Notes: generated from the sequence alone by a model not told the origin. Positions 17,321-26,975 are shown, counted from the stretch's first letter. The stretch: DNA of 52,217 nt from Verrucomicrobiaceae bacterium (GCA_947440575.1 CANETF010000010.1:1-52217); one strand, 5' to 3'. Numbers and translations are program-made.

Positions 17321-18541
17321 TCAGACCGCATCCAGCCCAAACTCCGTGTGCACCGCACGCGCCGCCTGCTCGATCTGCGCCTCAGCCACCGTCACCGCCA
17401 CCTTGATCTCACTCGTCGAAATCATCTGAATGTTGATCCCCTGCTTCGCCAGCGCCCCAAACATCCGCGCCGCCACTCCTGAGTGACTCCGCATCCCAAT
17501 CCCCACCACGCTCAGCTTCGCAATCCCTGACTCACTCCGCATCGTCACCTTGTCGCCCAACTGCGGCAGCACCTCGCTCAGCACTTTCTCCGCCTTCGGC
17601 AATTCCGCCGCACTCAACGTGAACGAAATGTCCGTCGTTCCGTCCGTCGCCACATTCTGCACGATCACATCAATCACAATGTTCGCCCCGGCAATTGCTC
17701 CAAAAATCACCGACGACACGCCCGGCCTGTCCGGCACATCATCAATCGTCACTTTCGCCTGATTTCGCTCGAGGCTCACGCCACGAACCACGACGGATTC
17801 CATTCCTGGGGTTTCTTCTTTCACAAGCGTTCCGGGTTGATCATTCATGCTATTGCGGACTTCAAACACGACTCCAAATTTCTTCGCAAACTCCACCGAC
17901 CGGCTCTGCATCACCTTTGAGCCACTGCTGGCCATCTCCAGCATCTCGTCATAACTGATTTCCTCAATCTTCTGCGCCGCTGGCACCACCCGAGGATCAC
18001 ACGTGTAAACCCCATTCACATCCGTGAAAATCTGGCACAAATCCGCCTTGATCGCCCCCGCCATCGCAATCGCCGTCAAATCCGATCCCCCACGTCCCAA
18101 AGTCGTGATCTCATGGCTAGCCGTCTCCCCCTGAAACCCCGCCAAAATGACGATCTTCCCCGCATCCAGCATCCGCCGCACCGCATCCGGCGTGATGTTC
18201 ACGATCCGCGCCTTCGTATGCACCCGGTCCGTCGAAATCCCCGCCTGCGCCCCCGTCAACGACACCGCCTGCCCGCCCAAATCATTGATCGCCATCGCCG
18301 TCAGCGCGATTGTCGTCTGCTCCCCCGTCGCCAGCAGCACATCCATCTCTCGCTCCGTCGGATCCTTCGAAACCTGGTTCGCCAGATCGATCAAGTTGTT
18401 GGTCACCCCCGACATCGCCGACACCACCGCGATCACCTGATGCCCCGCCTGCTGCGTCTCCAAAATCCGGCGCGCGCAATTCAAAATGCGTTCTGGGGTG
18501 CCGACAGACGTGCCGCCGTATTTTTGGACAATGAGAGCCAT
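17321..18541 (-). CDS. lysC: Aspartate kinase, 406 aa
   Basis: Catalyses ATP-dependent phosphorylation of aspartate, the first step to lysine, threonine, methionine and diaminopimelate. The start at 18541 gives MALIVQKYGGTSV, with the K-Y-G-G-T-S substrate motif at the N terminus; the frame upstream to 18589 lacks family similarity. The kinase domain runs to about 245 (GGSDLTAIAMAGAIKADLCQIFTDVNGVYT). Two ACT regulatory domains follow (about 265-335 and 345-400; GIGMRSHSGVAARMFGALAKQGINIQMIST), so allosteric feedback inhibition is likely. Length is typical of monofunctional enzymes. The gene lies 62 bp downstream of the NHL protein gene. Confidence 0.95.
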   Translation of the reverse strand: MALIVQKYGGTSVGTPERILNCARRILETQQAGHQVIAVVSAMSGVTNNLIDLANQVSKDPTEREMDVLLATGEQTTIALTAMAINDLGGQAVSLTGAQAGISTDRVHTKARIVNITPDAVRRMLDAGKIVILAGFQGETASHEITTLGRGGSDLTAIAMAGAIKADLCQIFTDVNGVYTCDPRVVPAAQKIEEISYDEMLEMASSGSKVMQSRSVEFAKKFGVVFEVRNSMNDQPGTLVKEETPGMESVVVRGVSLERNQAKVTIDDVPDRPGVSSVIFGAIAGANIVIDVIVQNVATDGTTDISFTLSAAELPKAEKVLSEVLPQLGDKVTMRSESGIAKLSVVGIGMRSHSGVAARMFGALAKQGINIQMISTSEIKVAVTVAEAQIEQAARAVHTEFGLDAV

Positions 18542-18603
18542 GACAGGAAGAAAGGGCGCGAATACTGCCACGCCCGCCCCAGGAATCAAGTCCCAGCTAC
18601 GCC

Positions 18604-19695
18604 CTATCCTTCCCTCCTGAGCTTATAAGGGTAGACTCCCCCGCTATTCCACTGGCACACATACAGGTCCCCCGCCCGATCCACACACACATCGTGGCAG
18701 TTATTAAACACCGGTTCCGCCTGCAGCATCACCTTCAGCCGCCCCTCCTCATACCGCGGCTCATGCCCCCCCGGATTCGAAACCACCTTCCCCGCCGCAT
18801 CCAGGATCGTCACAAACCCACGCCCCTGCCACATCCGAAAATCATCCTCCCGCGCCCCAAAACACACTCCCGAATACAAATGCTCCCCCGCAATCACCGG
18901 CCGACTCACATACGCCCCCGGCAAATACACCCCCTTCCGGAACTCCCCCTCCAGCGTGAACCAGTTGAACTCATTCCGAATCCGCTCCGTCACCACCAGC
19001 AGCGGCTCCTCACCCCTCAGATCCATCGCCACCCCGTGCGCCTGCATGAACTTACCCGGATTCACCGGCTGCGTGCTCTTGCCCCCAAACTTGCTGATGA
19101 ACTTCCCCTCCCGGTCAAACCTCAGCACATACTGCGACCCATAGCCGTCCGCCACATAGATGTCCCCGTTCGGTGCCACCGCCGTCTCAGTCGGCCGATA
19201 CTCCTCCGTCTCCTTGTAAGCCCCGCACTTCCCCGCCTTCGGCAACTCCATCACCACCTCCCCCGCCAGTGTCGTCTTGATCACCCGGCCCGCCCCCGCG
19301 TCCGTCACATACAAAAACTCCTTCCCGTCCGCTTCCCGATGCAGCGTCAACCCGTGCGCCCCACCCAGCTTCAAAGTCCACGTCTCCAGAAGCGCTCCCT
19401 CCACATCATAAATCAGCACATTGTTCCGCGCCTCATTCGTCAGCAAAAACAACCGCCCGTCCCCCGCCTGCACCATCTCATGACAATCCTTCACCGGCAC
19501 CTTCCCCGCATCCGCCCGACTCCAAAGCTTGTCCACCCGATACCGAAACCCCCCATGCCCCAACACCGCCCCATGATGCTCCGGCGCCGTCTTACTCTGC
19601 GCCCGCACAAACGGCGCCCCAGCCAGCCCCACTGCAGCCGCCAAAATCGACCGCCGCGACCGACTCCCCAACAAAGAATTTGCTCTCTCATTCAT
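18604..19695 (-). CDS. Tat-exported NHL-repeat beta-propeller protein, 363 aa
   Basis: Periplasmic protein with a six-bladed NHL-type propeller, similar in layout to peptidyl-alpha-hydroxyglycine amidating lyase-like proteins. The N terminus has a twin-arginine motif (SRRSILAAAVGLAGAP, residues 13-28). Repeated blades are visible as DGRLFLLTNEARNNVLIYD, EFLYVTDAGAGRVIKT, GDIYVADGYGSQYVLRFD and GDLYVCQWNSGGVYPYKL. No enzymatic residues can be asserted. A (ACTCACT)4(GATTACT)3 heptamer tract lies 15 bp upstream of the start, between this gene and glpK, and could vary expression. Confidence 0.85.
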   Translation of the reverse strand: MNERANSLLGSRSRRSILAAAVGLAGAPFVRAQSKTAPEHHGAVLGHGGFRYRVDKLWSRADAGKVPVKDCHEMVQAGDGRLFLLTNEARNNVLIYDVEGALLETWTLKLGGAHGLTLHREADGKEFLYVTDAGAGRVIKTTLAGEVVMELPKAGKCGAYKETEEYRPTETAVAPNGDIYVADGYGSQYVLRFDREGKFISKFGGKSTQPVNPGKFMQAHGVAMDLRGEEPLLVVTERIRNEFNWFTLEGEFRKGVYLPGAYVSRPVIAGEHLYSGVCFGAREDDFRMWQGRGFVTILDAAGKVVSNPGGHEPRYEEGRLKVMLQAEPVFNNCHDVCVDRAGDLYVCQWNSGGVYPYKLRREG

Positions 19696-19710
19696 AACTC
19701 AAAATCTACT

Positions 19711-19759
19711 ACTCACTACTCACTACTCACTACTCACTGATTACTGATTACTGATTACT
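19711..19759. repeat. Tandem heptamer repeat (ACTCACT)4(GATTACT)3
   Basis: Seven head-to-tail 7-bp units fill the gap between the glpK stop and the NHL-protein start. Heptamer arrays are prone to slippage; a change in copy number would move the upstream promoter or alter the 5' leader without touching either coding frame. Confidence 0.9.
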
Positions 19760-21255
19760 CACTCCGCCCCCTCCCACCCCTTCGCCCGCTCCACCGCCCG
19801 CCTCCACCCCACCATCAACCCCGCCCTCACCTTCGGCCTCATCTTCGGCACAAACTTCGCCTCCGCCTGCCACACCCGGTTCAACGCCTTCTCCCCCTCC
19901 CACAACCCCACCGCCAACCCCGCAAGCCCCGCCGCCCCCAGCGCCGTCGTCTCGGTGATCGCCGGCCGCAGCACCGGCACCCCCAGCACATCCGCCTGAA
20001 ACTGCATCAAAAGCCCGTTCCCACTCGCCCCTCCATCCACCCGCAGCTCCCTCACCTTCATCCCCGCATCCCGCTCCATCGCCCTCAGCACATCCACGAC
20101 CTGAAACGCGATCCCCTCCAGCGCCGCCCGCGCCACATGCGCCTTGGTCGTCCCCCGCGTCAGCCCCACCATCGTCCCCCGCGCATACGCATCCCAATGC
20201 GGTGCCCCCAGCCCCGTCAATGCCGGCACCAAATACACCCCCTCACTGCTCTCCACCTGCGCCGCCAACGCCTCAATTTCCGAGGCCTTTTTGATCAAAC
20301 CCAGCCCATCCCGCAGCCACTGCACAATCGCCCCCGCAATGAACACACTCCCCTCCAGCGCATACTCCACCGGCTCCCCACCCAGCTTCCACGCCACCGT
20401 CGTCAGAAGCTGGTTCTTCGACTCAATCCGCTCCACCCCCGTCTGCATCAACATGAAACACCCCGTTCCATACGTGTTCTTCACCATCCCAGGCGCCACA
20501 CACCGCTGACCAAACAGCGCCGCATGCTGATCCCCCGCCATCCCCGCGATCGGAATCGAACCCCCCAGCAGCGTCGTCTCCCCATACACCTCGCTCGATG
20601 ACCGAATCTCCGGCAGCAAACCCTCCGGCACCCCCAGCAATTCCAGCAACTCCGCATCCCACTCGCACCGCCCCAAATCCATCAGCATCGTCCTCGACGC
20701 ATTCGTCACATCCGTCGCATGCACCCGCCCCTCCGTCAGCTTCCACAGCAGCCAGCTGTCAATCGTCCCAAACGCCAGCTTCCCCGCCCGCGCCCGCTTC
20801 TTCAGCCCCGGAACATGATCCAGCAGCCACCGCACCTTCGACCCCGAAAAATAAGCGTCCACCACCAACCCCGTCTTCTCCCGCACCATCGACTCCGCCC
20901 CCGACTCCTTCAGCCGATCACAAAAACCCGCTGTCCGCCGGTCCTGCCACACAATCGCCCGATGCACCGGTTCCCCCGTCTCCTTGTCCCAAACCACCGC
21001 CGTCTCCCGCTGATTCGTGATCCCGATCGCCGCCACATCCGACGCCTTCAACCGCGCCCGCCTCAAAGCCGTTCGCGCCACCGCCAGCTGCGTCCGCCAG
21101 ATCTCATCCGCATCATGCTCCACCCAGCCCGGCTTCGGAAAAAACTGCGTGAACTCCTCCTGCGCCACCGCCACCACCTGCCCCAGCAGATTAAACACAA
21201 TCGCCCGGGAACTCGTCGTCCCCTGATCCAAAGCCAAAACATGAGTCGCCGCCAT
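19759..21255 (-). CDS. glpK: Glycerol kinase, 498 aa
   Basis: Phosphorylates glycerol to glycerol-3-phosphate using ATP. FGGY-family hallmarks are present: the N-terminal phosphate loop [22 protein letters not shown], the [10 protein letters not shown] substrate segment, [15 protein letters not shown], and the C-terminal [20 protein letters not shown]. Full length for the family. No glycerol facilitator or glycerol-3-phosphate dehydrogenase is adjacent. The last codons lie in the heptamer repeat region. Confidence 0.96.
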   Translation of the reverse strand: MAATHVLALDQGTTSSRAIVFNLLGQVVAVAQEEFTQFFPKPGWVEHDADEIWRTQLAVARTALRRARLKASDVAAIGITNQRETAVVWDKETGEPVHRAIVWQDRRTAGFCDRLKESGAESMVREKTGLVVDAYFSGSKVRWLLDHVPGLKKRARAGKLAFGTIDSWLLWKLTEGRVHATDVTNASRTMLMDLGRCEWDAELLELLGVPEGLLPEIRSSSEVYGETTLLGGSIPIAGMAGDQHAALFGQRCVAPGMVKNTYGTGCFMLMQTGVERIESKNQLLTTVAWKLGGEPVEYALEGSVFIAGAIVQWLRDGLGLIKKASEIEALAAQVESSEGVYLVPALTGLGAPHWDAYARGTMVGLTRGTTKAHVARAALEGIAFQVVDVLRAMERDAGMKVRELRVDGGASGNGLLMQFQADVLGVPVLRPAITETTALGAAGLAGLAVGLWEGEKALNRVWQAEAKFVPKMRPKVRAGLMVGWRRAVERAKGWEGAE

Positions 21256-21353
21256 ACCCGCTCATTCAATCACCTCCACCTCACCCCTGCCAGCCCAATC
21301 TGCCACCGTCACTCACCCTCCAAATCAAAACGCACCCATCACCGCGTCCAATC

Positions 21354-21575
21354 TCAAATCACCCTTCGACCTTGCACCAAAAGAAACACACCCGCCCCCA
21401 CCATCGCTATCCCCGCGATCGGGGACAGCGGCAGCGTCCGGGAACTCGCCTCATTGATTCTAAAGGCCCCCGAATCCACCGCCTTCTCACGCGTCAAGTG
21501 CACGACCCCCTGATAGGTCAGCAGGATGAACCCCGCCAAGAGCAACAAACTAGCGGCAATCGATGTCTGTTTCAT
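21354..21575 (-). CDS. DUF3185-like small membrane protein, 73 aa
   Basis: Two-helix inner-membrane protein: SLLLLAGFILLTYQG (residues 7-21) and IAGIAMVGAGVFLLVQG near the C terminus, with the family-like centre REKAVDSGAFRINEASSRTLPLSP. The start at 21575 (MKQTSIAA) is preferred over 21584. It lies 46 bp downstream of the CsbD gene, so both are probably on one transcript. It belongs to a cluster of small stress-type genes. Confidence 0.75.
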   Translation of the reverse strand: MKQTSIAASLLLLAGFILLTYQGVVHLTREKAVDSGAFRINEASSRTLPLSPIAGIAMVGAGVFLLVQGRRVI

Positions 21576-21621
21576 AGCTTGCACCTTGATGGGTTTTCAT
21601 CGCAAAAAGACGGCTCTAATC

Positions 21622-21837
21622 TCACGCCCTCGTTGGCATCGCCAGCGCCGCCCGATACTCATCAATCGCCTCCTCCACCGCCTCCCGAGTTTGCCCCGTC
21701 CGCCGTTGAATCCTCCCCATCAATTCATCCTGCTTGCCTTCAAAATTCGCCAAATCGTCATCGGTCAGCGTCGCCCACTTCTGCCTGAGTTTGCCTTTGA
21801 TGATGTTCCAGTCGCCTTCAATTTCCAGTGTGTTCAT
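21622..21837 (-). CDS. CsbD-family stress protein, 71 aa
   Basis: Small CsbD-type protein, a family often induced by general or envelope stress. The start at 21837 gives the classic N terminus [20 protein letters not shown], with the W-x-x-x-K-G-K motif; the longer open frame to 21957 is not conserved-looking. A conserved palindrome lies 33 bp upstream (21871-21886) and is shared with the DUF883-like and DUF4142 genes. Confidence 0.88.
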   Translation of the reverse strand: MNTLEIEGDWNIIKGKLRQKWATLTDDDLANFEGKQDELMGRIQRRTGQTREAVEEAIDEYRAALAMPTRA

Positions 21838-21870
21838 AGGCTGGAAGTTAGCCCCATGAGACATCGTGTT

Positions 21871-21886
21871 CCATGGGGTGAATCCC
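21871..21886 (-). promoter_or_regulatory. Shared stress-cluster palindrome, site 1
   Basis: On the + strand this site is CCATGGGGTGAATCCC; the pattern shared by three sites is CCATGGGGTRWAWCCC, with GGGGT/ACCCC-like arms. It lies 33 bp before the CsbD start codon. Confidence 0.6.
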
Positions 21887-22066
21887 CACCCCGACCTGCC
21901 CTTACCCCTGAATAGATTCATCCCTCTTCGCTGTTCCCTCTGCCCAGATTCCAACATTCGAGGCGCTTGAGCGACCCATGCTCAAGCCTGTCGGTGGCCT
22001 CCAATGTCGGAGTTCAGGGTTGGATCCGTTTAAGAAACGACGTGCCCGTTGCGTGCGCTTCCAGGG

Positions 22067-22516
22067 TTACCAGAATCGAAGATGGCGCACCATCTGCCGA
22101 CCCCAAGACTCCCGCGCGTGAAACGGCAGATAGTCCCTCACATTCCGCACCGCCCGCTCAGCCCCGTCACTCACCGCGTCCACCCCGTGGTCCAGCCGCC
22201 TCCCCATCGGCTCCAGCGCCGCATACAGAATCTCGCGCGCCGTGTTCACCGGATCATGCGTGAACCGCTCCTTCAGCGACTGCCGCCAACTCACCGCCAC
22301 CAGGCATCCGATCGCAGCGCCGAGCACGAGGGACCCGACGACGACGGGCAGGGGGTTTTGTCGCACATACCCCTTGGTACGCAGCACCGTGTCCTCGACC
22401 CGGTTGGACATCGAGTGGCAAGCCTCCTCGACCGTATCAAAGACCTGGTGGGCAGCGTCCTCAGTGGCATTCGTGAGCTTGGGTAAAATTTCATCTGTTA
22501 GCATTTCAGTGTTCAT
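22067..22516 (-). CDS. DUF883-like membrane-anchored protein, 149 aa
   Basis: Resembles ElaB/YqjD-type (DUF883) proteins, which tether ribosomes or other partners to the inner membrane under stress. The start at 22516 (MNTEMLTDEILPKL) was chosen over ATGs further upstream. An amphipathic N-terminal helix (NATEDAAHQVFDTVEEACH) is followed by the typical YVRQNPLPVVVGSLVLGAAI single membrane helix near residues 50-73. The last ~70 residues (EILYAALEPMGRRLDHGVD...) extend beyond the usual end of the family and are unrecognised. Shared palindrome site 2 lies about 75 bp upstream. Confidence 0.7.
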   Translation of the reverse strand: MNTEMLTDEILPKLTNATEDAAHQVFDTVEEACHSMSNRVEDTVLRTKGYVRQNPLPVVVGSLVLGAAIGCLVAVSWRQSLKERFTHDPVNTAREILYAALEPMGRRLDHGVDAVSDGAERAVRNVRDYLPFHARESWGRQMVRHLRFW

Positions 22517-22896
22517 AATCGTCAATAATGAAGCCTCCCCGATCACCGAGTCAGCCACGCCACACCTCTCACCCATCACCCCCATTCTCACCATGGGGTA
22601 TAACCCCCCCACACTCCCACCTCAATCTCCCTCCAACCTAATCACCCATCGACCTCATCCTAACTCCCCAAACCTAACCCAACTCATTCCCCCATCCACA
22701 AACCAGAAACCGAGAACAGAGAACAAAAAAACGACAATAGCAGTTGCACCCTCACGGGCCACAACTGCTAAAGTCAGATCAGTTCGTTGGTTCCGACCTG
22801 AAGTCTTGGGGGCTAAAAACCAGTGACCGGGGGGTGCGCCACTCTCGTCTCCCGAACTCGAGTCACACTTCGCCCCCGGCCTCCTGGAAATTCCGA
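22517..22896. other. Intergenic region of the stress cluster
   Basis: 380 bp without a gene. It contains palindrome site 2 (22591-22606); nothing else was recognised. Confidence 0.4.
22591..22606 (-). promoter_or_regulatory. Shared stress-cluster palindrome, site 2
   Basis: + strand CCATGGGGTATAACCC, matching sites at 21871 and 23498. It lies 74 bp upstream of the DUF883-like start codon. Confidence 0.6.
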
Positions 22897-23430
22897 TTAC
22901 CGGGAATGAAGTTCCTCAGCCCTTGCAAGGTGGTTCTTGAGCGTGGGTGTCATCTTGTCGACCCACATCCTCAAGTCGTTGTTCTTCGCCTCTTTGGACT
23001 CAGCGACAAAGTTGTCGACACAGGTCTTGTGACCGCTGACGACCGCCGCCAAGAACTCTTTGTCGAACTCAGCGCCACTGACCTTCTCAAGGCTCTGAAA
23101 CGTCTTGGCATCTGCCGGGTCAACAATGGCCGAAAGGTCGATCCCCTTGTCCACTGCCAGTTGCTTCAGTTCCGCATTCGCTCCCGTATGATCCGCCAGA
23201 AGCTTTTCAGCAAAGGCCTTCACATCCGAGTTCTCGGCTTTCTTCACGCCGAGTTCGGCAATCTTGACCACGCCCATTCCAGCGGCGGCTTCATGTTTCA
23301 CAAACTTAACATCCTCAGGGTTAAGCGTGTCCTTCGGCAGCGCATTCACATGCGGCGTCGCCACGGCGGCGGCAAACAGGGCCAGCGCCAGGGCGGTGAG
23401 GGTCTTCTTCGAACGGTTTGAGGTTTTCAT
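22897..23430 (-). CDS. DUF4142 periplasmic protein, 177 aa
   Basis: DUF4142 family, a ferritin-like helical bundle often found with stress and envelope genes. The start at 23430 (MKTSNRSKKTLTALALALFAA) gives a clear signal peptide ending near NALP. The body is mostly helical: FVKHEAAAGMGVVKIAELGVKKAENSDVKAFAEKLLADHTGANAEL, then FDKEFLAAVVSGHKTCVDNF. His residues in the helices (KHE, DHT, GHK) fit the family. Shared palindrome site 3 lies 67 bp upstream. It is the first gene of the four-gene stress cluster in minus-strand order. Confidence 0.88.
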   Translation of the reverse strand: MKTSNRSKKTLTALALALFAAAVATPHVNALPKDTLNPEDVKFVKHEAAAGMGVVKIAELGVKKAENSDVKAFAEKLLADHTGANAELKQLAVDKGIDLSAIVDPADAKTFQSLEKVSGAEFDKEFLAAVVSGHKTCVDNFVAESKEAKNNDLRMWVDKMTPTLKNHLARAEELHSR

Positions 23431-23497
23431 TGGAGTTTGGATTGTCGGTGTTTGGTTTCTCATAAGACCCTCCGATAAGTCACCCCGCCACCTTCCT

Positions 23498-23513
23498 CCA
23501 TGGGGTGAAACCC
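23498..23513 (-). promoter_or_regulatory. Shared stress-cluster palindrome, site 3
   Basis: + strand CCATGGGGTGAAACCC, matching sites 1 and 2. It lies 67 bp upstream of the DUF4142 start codon. Confidence 0.6.
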
Positions 23514-23600
23514 GACTCCAGCCCGTCACATCAAAAGTCGCTTCGAGCCCAACCCCCAAGTACCACGTGCTGACTTCGCCGCCAGCTCCAGACTCAGTGT

Positions 23601-24482
23601 TCAACCCTCACCAACCCGTAGTCCGTCAAACAACCCCAACTGCACCGCCATCCCCTCCTCCGCCAACCCAAACCGTTTCGGCTCCTGATGACGCCGTGCG
23701 CACTCCACCGTCGGCGTCACCTCCCGCCGCCCCGCGCATCGCACCATCGTCTGCGTCAGCCCCTTCTTGTCCAGCACCTCCCGCATGTGCCGCACCGCCA
23801 AATCCGGATCATTGCAGTCATCGCTCAAATGCCCCAGCACCACATGATGCAGCATCGGATGCGCCAGCTCCTCCAGCAACTCCGCCGTTTGCTGGTTCGA
23901 CAAATGCCCGTGCCGGCTACTGATCCGCTGCTTGATCGCCCACGGCCGCTTCGTGTCCGCCTCCAGCAGCTTCGCATCGTAGTTCGCCTCCACAAACAAA
24001 CTGTCCGCCCCCGCTAGCCGATCCCGAATCAAGTTCGTCACATGCCCCACATCACTCAAAAATCCCAACCTCGCATCCTCATCCGCAATCACATAGCCCA
24101 CCGGATCCACCGCATCATGAGGCACCGGAAAACACTCGATCTTCAAATCCCGAAACTCAAACGCACACCCCGTCTGCATCACCTTCCACGATGGCGCATT
24201 GCGAAACGGGATCTCCTTCGCCAGCACCTCACGCGTCAACGCTGTGCACAGCAGCGGCAGACTCCGGTTCTTGAAAAACACCTCCAGCCCCCGCGTGTGA
24301 TCCTGGTGCTCATGCGTCAGCAAAATCCCGTCCAACTGCTCCGCAGACATCCCCACCGCTTCCAGTCGCACACAGATCTGCTTCGCACTCAATCCCGCAT
24401 CCAAAAGCAGCGTCGTCTCCCCAGTCGAAACCACCGCACAGTTCCCCGAACTGCCGCTGCCAAGAACCGTCAAATGCACCAT
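23601..24482 (-). CDS. MBL-fold metallohydrolase, YycJ/WalJ-like, 293 aa
   Basis: Metallo-beta-lactamase-fold hydrolase, probably a phosphodiesterase or nuclease of the YycJ/WalJ group. The N terminus LTVLGSGSSGNCAVV matches that group. The metal motif is LTHEHQDHTRG (H-x-H-x-D-H, near residues 56-61); further ligands are in PVPHDAVDPVGY, FLSDVGHVT and the C-terminal LGHLSDDCNDP. The start at 24482 gives a family-typical beginning. A degenerate copy of its first ~55 codons lies at 25530-25698, beyond the next gene, pointing to an old partial duplication. Confidence 0.9.
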   Translation of the reverse strand: MVHLTVLGSGSSGNCAVVSTGETTLLLDAGLSAKQICVRLEAVGMSAEQLDGILLTHEHQDHTRGLEVFFKNRSLPLLCTALTREVLAKEIPFRNAPSWKVMQTGCAFEFRDLKIECFPVPHDAVDPVGYVIADEDARLGFLSDVGHVTNLIRDRLAGADSLFVEANYDAKLLEADTKRPWAIKQRISSRHGHLSNQQTAELLEELAHPMLHHVVLGHLSDDCNDPDLAVRHMREVLDKKGLTQTMVRCAGRREVTPTVECARRHQEPKRFGLAEEGMAVQLGLFDGLRVGEG

Positions 24483-24531
24483 CCTTCACCCTCTCCACCC
24501 CCCCGCACGAGTCAAGCCCCGCCTCAGCCCC

Positions 24532-25323
24532 TCACAACTTCGAAGTCCTCAAGGCATCCGTTGACATGACGAACGCTCCCCTCGGCGGACCACACATTGA
24601 CTGCACCGCCGCAAAATTCGCCCGCACCCTCCCAATCCCTTCTCTTGCCCCGACAGTCTCCAGGCGCTCCAAAGCCTTTACAAATTCACCTCCCGTTGAC
24701 TCATGAATCTTCCCGAATGCCATCGTCCAATACCGTCGCATCTCGATGAACGCTTCAGGCGCCATCGGCCCGAGAACCGGGAAAAGATGCTTCTCAACCC
24801 CCGTCAATTCTTCCCACAGCCGTCTTTCATCACTCCTCGCCTCCCTCTCTAACGCCATCACATGACTCCTCTCATGGTTCAATTCCAACAGCATCGCAAA
24901 GTCGCTCGCTGTTGCCCGCTCCCTTAGCTCGGTGTCAATCTTCGACACATACCCCAAAAGTAGCTCGTCAAACAGCCGCCTCCTCTCTTCCTCATACCGC
25001 TTCTCCACCAACTCCAAAGGCCCGGCTTCTTCGGTCCATCTTGTCTCCTCCACCTCGGGCGCATTCAGCTTGCCAAGCTCCACCACAATAAAGCCAACAC
25101 ATAGCACCGCGCCCACCAAACTTAACCCGCTCAGAATGGCCATCCCAGTTCCAAATCGTGCCGCCTGTCGTTGAAAAGCCTCCCGCGTCACCAGAGGATT
25201 GACCTGGTCTAAAATACCCAGCCAACGCATGTAATGCGACTCCCTCCGCAGACTCGCCCGCAGGGCGAATCCAAACAAAAAGAGCAAAGCAAAACCCACC
25301 AAGCCTAATGTACTAGCCGTCAT
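24532..25323 (-). CDS. Hypothetical membrane protein, 263 aa
   Basis: Unrecognised. Two membrane segments are visible: residues 5-24 (TLGLVGFALLFLFGFALRA) and about 60-85 (GMAILSGLSLVGAVLCVGFIVVE). The remainder is a charged, helical, probably coiled-coil domain (residues 100-200, rich in Glu and Arg) that could sit on either side of the membrane. It lies between the MBL gene and the MBL fragment. No function can be assigned. Confidence 0.65.
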   Translation of the reverse strand: MTASTLGLVGFALLFLFGFALRASLRRESHYMRWLGILDQVNPLVTREAFQRQAARFGTGMAILSGLSLVGAVLCVGFIVVELGKLNAPEVEETRWTEEAGPLELVEKRYEEERRRLFDELLLGYVSKIDTELRERATASDFAMLLELNHERSHVMALEREARSDERRLWEELTGVEKHLFPVLGPMAPEAFIEMRRYWTMAFGKIHESTGGEFVKALERLETVGAREGIGRVRANFAAVQSMCGPPRGAFVMSTDALRTSKL

Positions 25324-25529
25324 AATGTCGATCGAAGCCTAAAGTGCTCAGTGCAGCCCTTACGAACTCCCCTGTTAGAATTGAAATATACTTCGCGCCG
25401 TTTACTTGTAAGAATTGTGTGATTTTAAGCTGGCCGTTCCAGACCGGTCACCTGCTCAAAAAGGAACGTTGCGCCCCTCCACCAGCAAAAAATTGCCTGA
25501 AATTGTGCGCCAGCTTTCCACCGCCCGCT

Positions 25530-25698
25530 GACTGGACAATGCCCGCGCCAACTGCTCCCCAGACATCCCATCTGCCTCCAGGAACAAACAAATCTGCTTC
25601 GCACCCAACCCCGCATCCACCAGCAACCTCGCCTCCCCCATCGACGCCACCGCATCGTCTCCCGAACTGCCGCTGCCAGGAACCTTCAAATCCACCCC
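25530..25698 (-). pseudogene. Degenerate 5' fragment of the MBL-fold gene
   Basis: Translating the minus strand gives LKVPGSGSSGDDAVAS followed by RLLVDAGLGAKQICLFLEAD, aligning with residues 1 to about 55 of the MBL hydrolase at 23601-24482. The ATG position is GGG here, and similarity ends just before the metal-binding HxHxDH, so no functional product is expected. The rest of 25324-25827 holds nothing else recognisable. Confidence 0.75.
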
Positions 25699-25827
25699 CC
25701 CCTCCCTCTCAACCCCCAACCCATAGTCACTCAAAGACCCACCTCACACCCCCCCAAATCACCCCCCTGCAACCGCACTCCAAAAGCGCGGTTGCAAAGT
25801 GGGTTCACCAACTCAGCCGCCACCCGC

Positions 25828-26829
25828 TCACTTGCTGTTCTCAGCAAACTGCGCGTCAAAAATGATCTTTGAGGGCGGGAAATCAATCCGCTTCACAAAC
25901 GCCGCCGACTCCGTCGCCCCAAACTCCCGATCCATCGCCCCATCTTCCCATTCCACCGAAAGCGGTCCGCCGTACTCGATGTCGTTCAACGCCCGAATGA
26001 TCTTCTCAAAGTTGATGTTCCCGCGTCCCACCGACTTGAAGTCCCAATACCGGTTCGGCTTGTGGAAATCCACGTGCCCACCAAACACCCCCGCATCCGT
26101 CGGGCGATCACTCCAGCTCACATCCTTCATGTGTACATGGAAAATCCGGTCGCTGAACTTGTACAAAAACTTCACGTAATCCACCCCCTGGTAACCGAAA
26201 TGGCTCGGATCGTAGTTGAACCCGAACGCCGGATGGTAATCCACCGCCTGCAAGGCCCGCTCCGCCGATGCAATATCAAACGCAATCTCCGTCGGATGCA
26301 CCTCCAGCGCATACCTCACTCCATTGTTCTGAAACTCATCGAAAATCGGCCCAAAACGATCCGCAAAATCCTTGTACCCCGCATCAATCTGCCCCGGCAA
26401 GTTCGGCGGAAACGAATACACCAAATGCCAGATGCTGCTGCCCGTAAACCCGTTCACCACACTCACTCCGAACCGCTTCGCCGCCTGCGCCGTCTTCTTC
26501 AGCTCCGCCGCCGCCCGCTGCCTCACCCCCTCCGGATCCCCATCACCATAGATCGCCGGTGGCAAAATCTGCGCATGCCGTGGATCAATGTTGTCACAAA
26601 CCGCCTGACCCACCAAGTGCGTCGAAATCGCATGACACTGCAATCCCGCCGCCTTGATCTTCGCCCGCTTCGCATCGCAATACGCCTGGTCCGCCTTCTC
26701 CACCTCAAAGTGGTCACCCCAACACGCAAGCTCCACACCGTCATACCCAAAGGCCTTCGCCTTCTCCAGCATGGTTTCAAACGACAAATCGGCCCACTGG
26801 CCGGTGAACAAAGTAACTGGGCGTGCCAT
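25828..26829 (-). CDS. Sugar phosphate isomerase/epimerase family (xylose isomerase-like TIM barrel), 333 aa
   Basis: AP_endonuc_2 / xylose isomerase-like TIM-barrel protein. The start at 26829 ([21 protein letters not shown]) was chosen because residues upstream are unlike the family. Visible features: [35 protein letters not shown] (metal-binding Glu), [26 protein letters not shown] and PLSVEWED (terminal metal-binding Glu). Members isomerise or epimerise sugars or inositols with a divalent metal; the substrate is unknown. It is divergent from the ADP-ribosylglycohydrolase-like gene across 146 bp that must hold both promoters. Confidence 0.9.
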   Translation of the reverse strand: MARPVTLFTGQWADLSFETMLEKAKAFGYDGVELACWGDHFEVEKADQAYCDAKRAKIKAAGLQCHAISTHLVGQAVCDNIDPRHAQILPPAIYGDGDPEGVRQRAAAELKKTAQAAKRFGVSVVNGFTGSSIWHLVYSFPPNLPGQIDAGYKDFADRFGPIFDEFQNNGVRYALEVHPTEIAFDIASAERALQAVDYHPAFGFNYDPSHFGYQGVDYVKFLYKFSDRIFHVHMKDVSWSDRPTDAGVFGGHVDFHKPNRYWDFKSVGRGNINFEKIIRALNDIEYGGPLSVEWEDGAMDREFGATESAAFVKRIDFPPSKIIFDAQFAENSK

Positions 26830-26975
26830 GGTCTTTAAGATTGGGGTTGAAGCAGGTTGATGAACGCCACACAGGCGGACCACGACTCTGTTGGGCAGCC
26901 CGCAAATGGCAACCAAAAAATGACGCCCATTCGCTTTCCCGGCGTATCCTGATCCCGAATACACCCTCCACCTTC

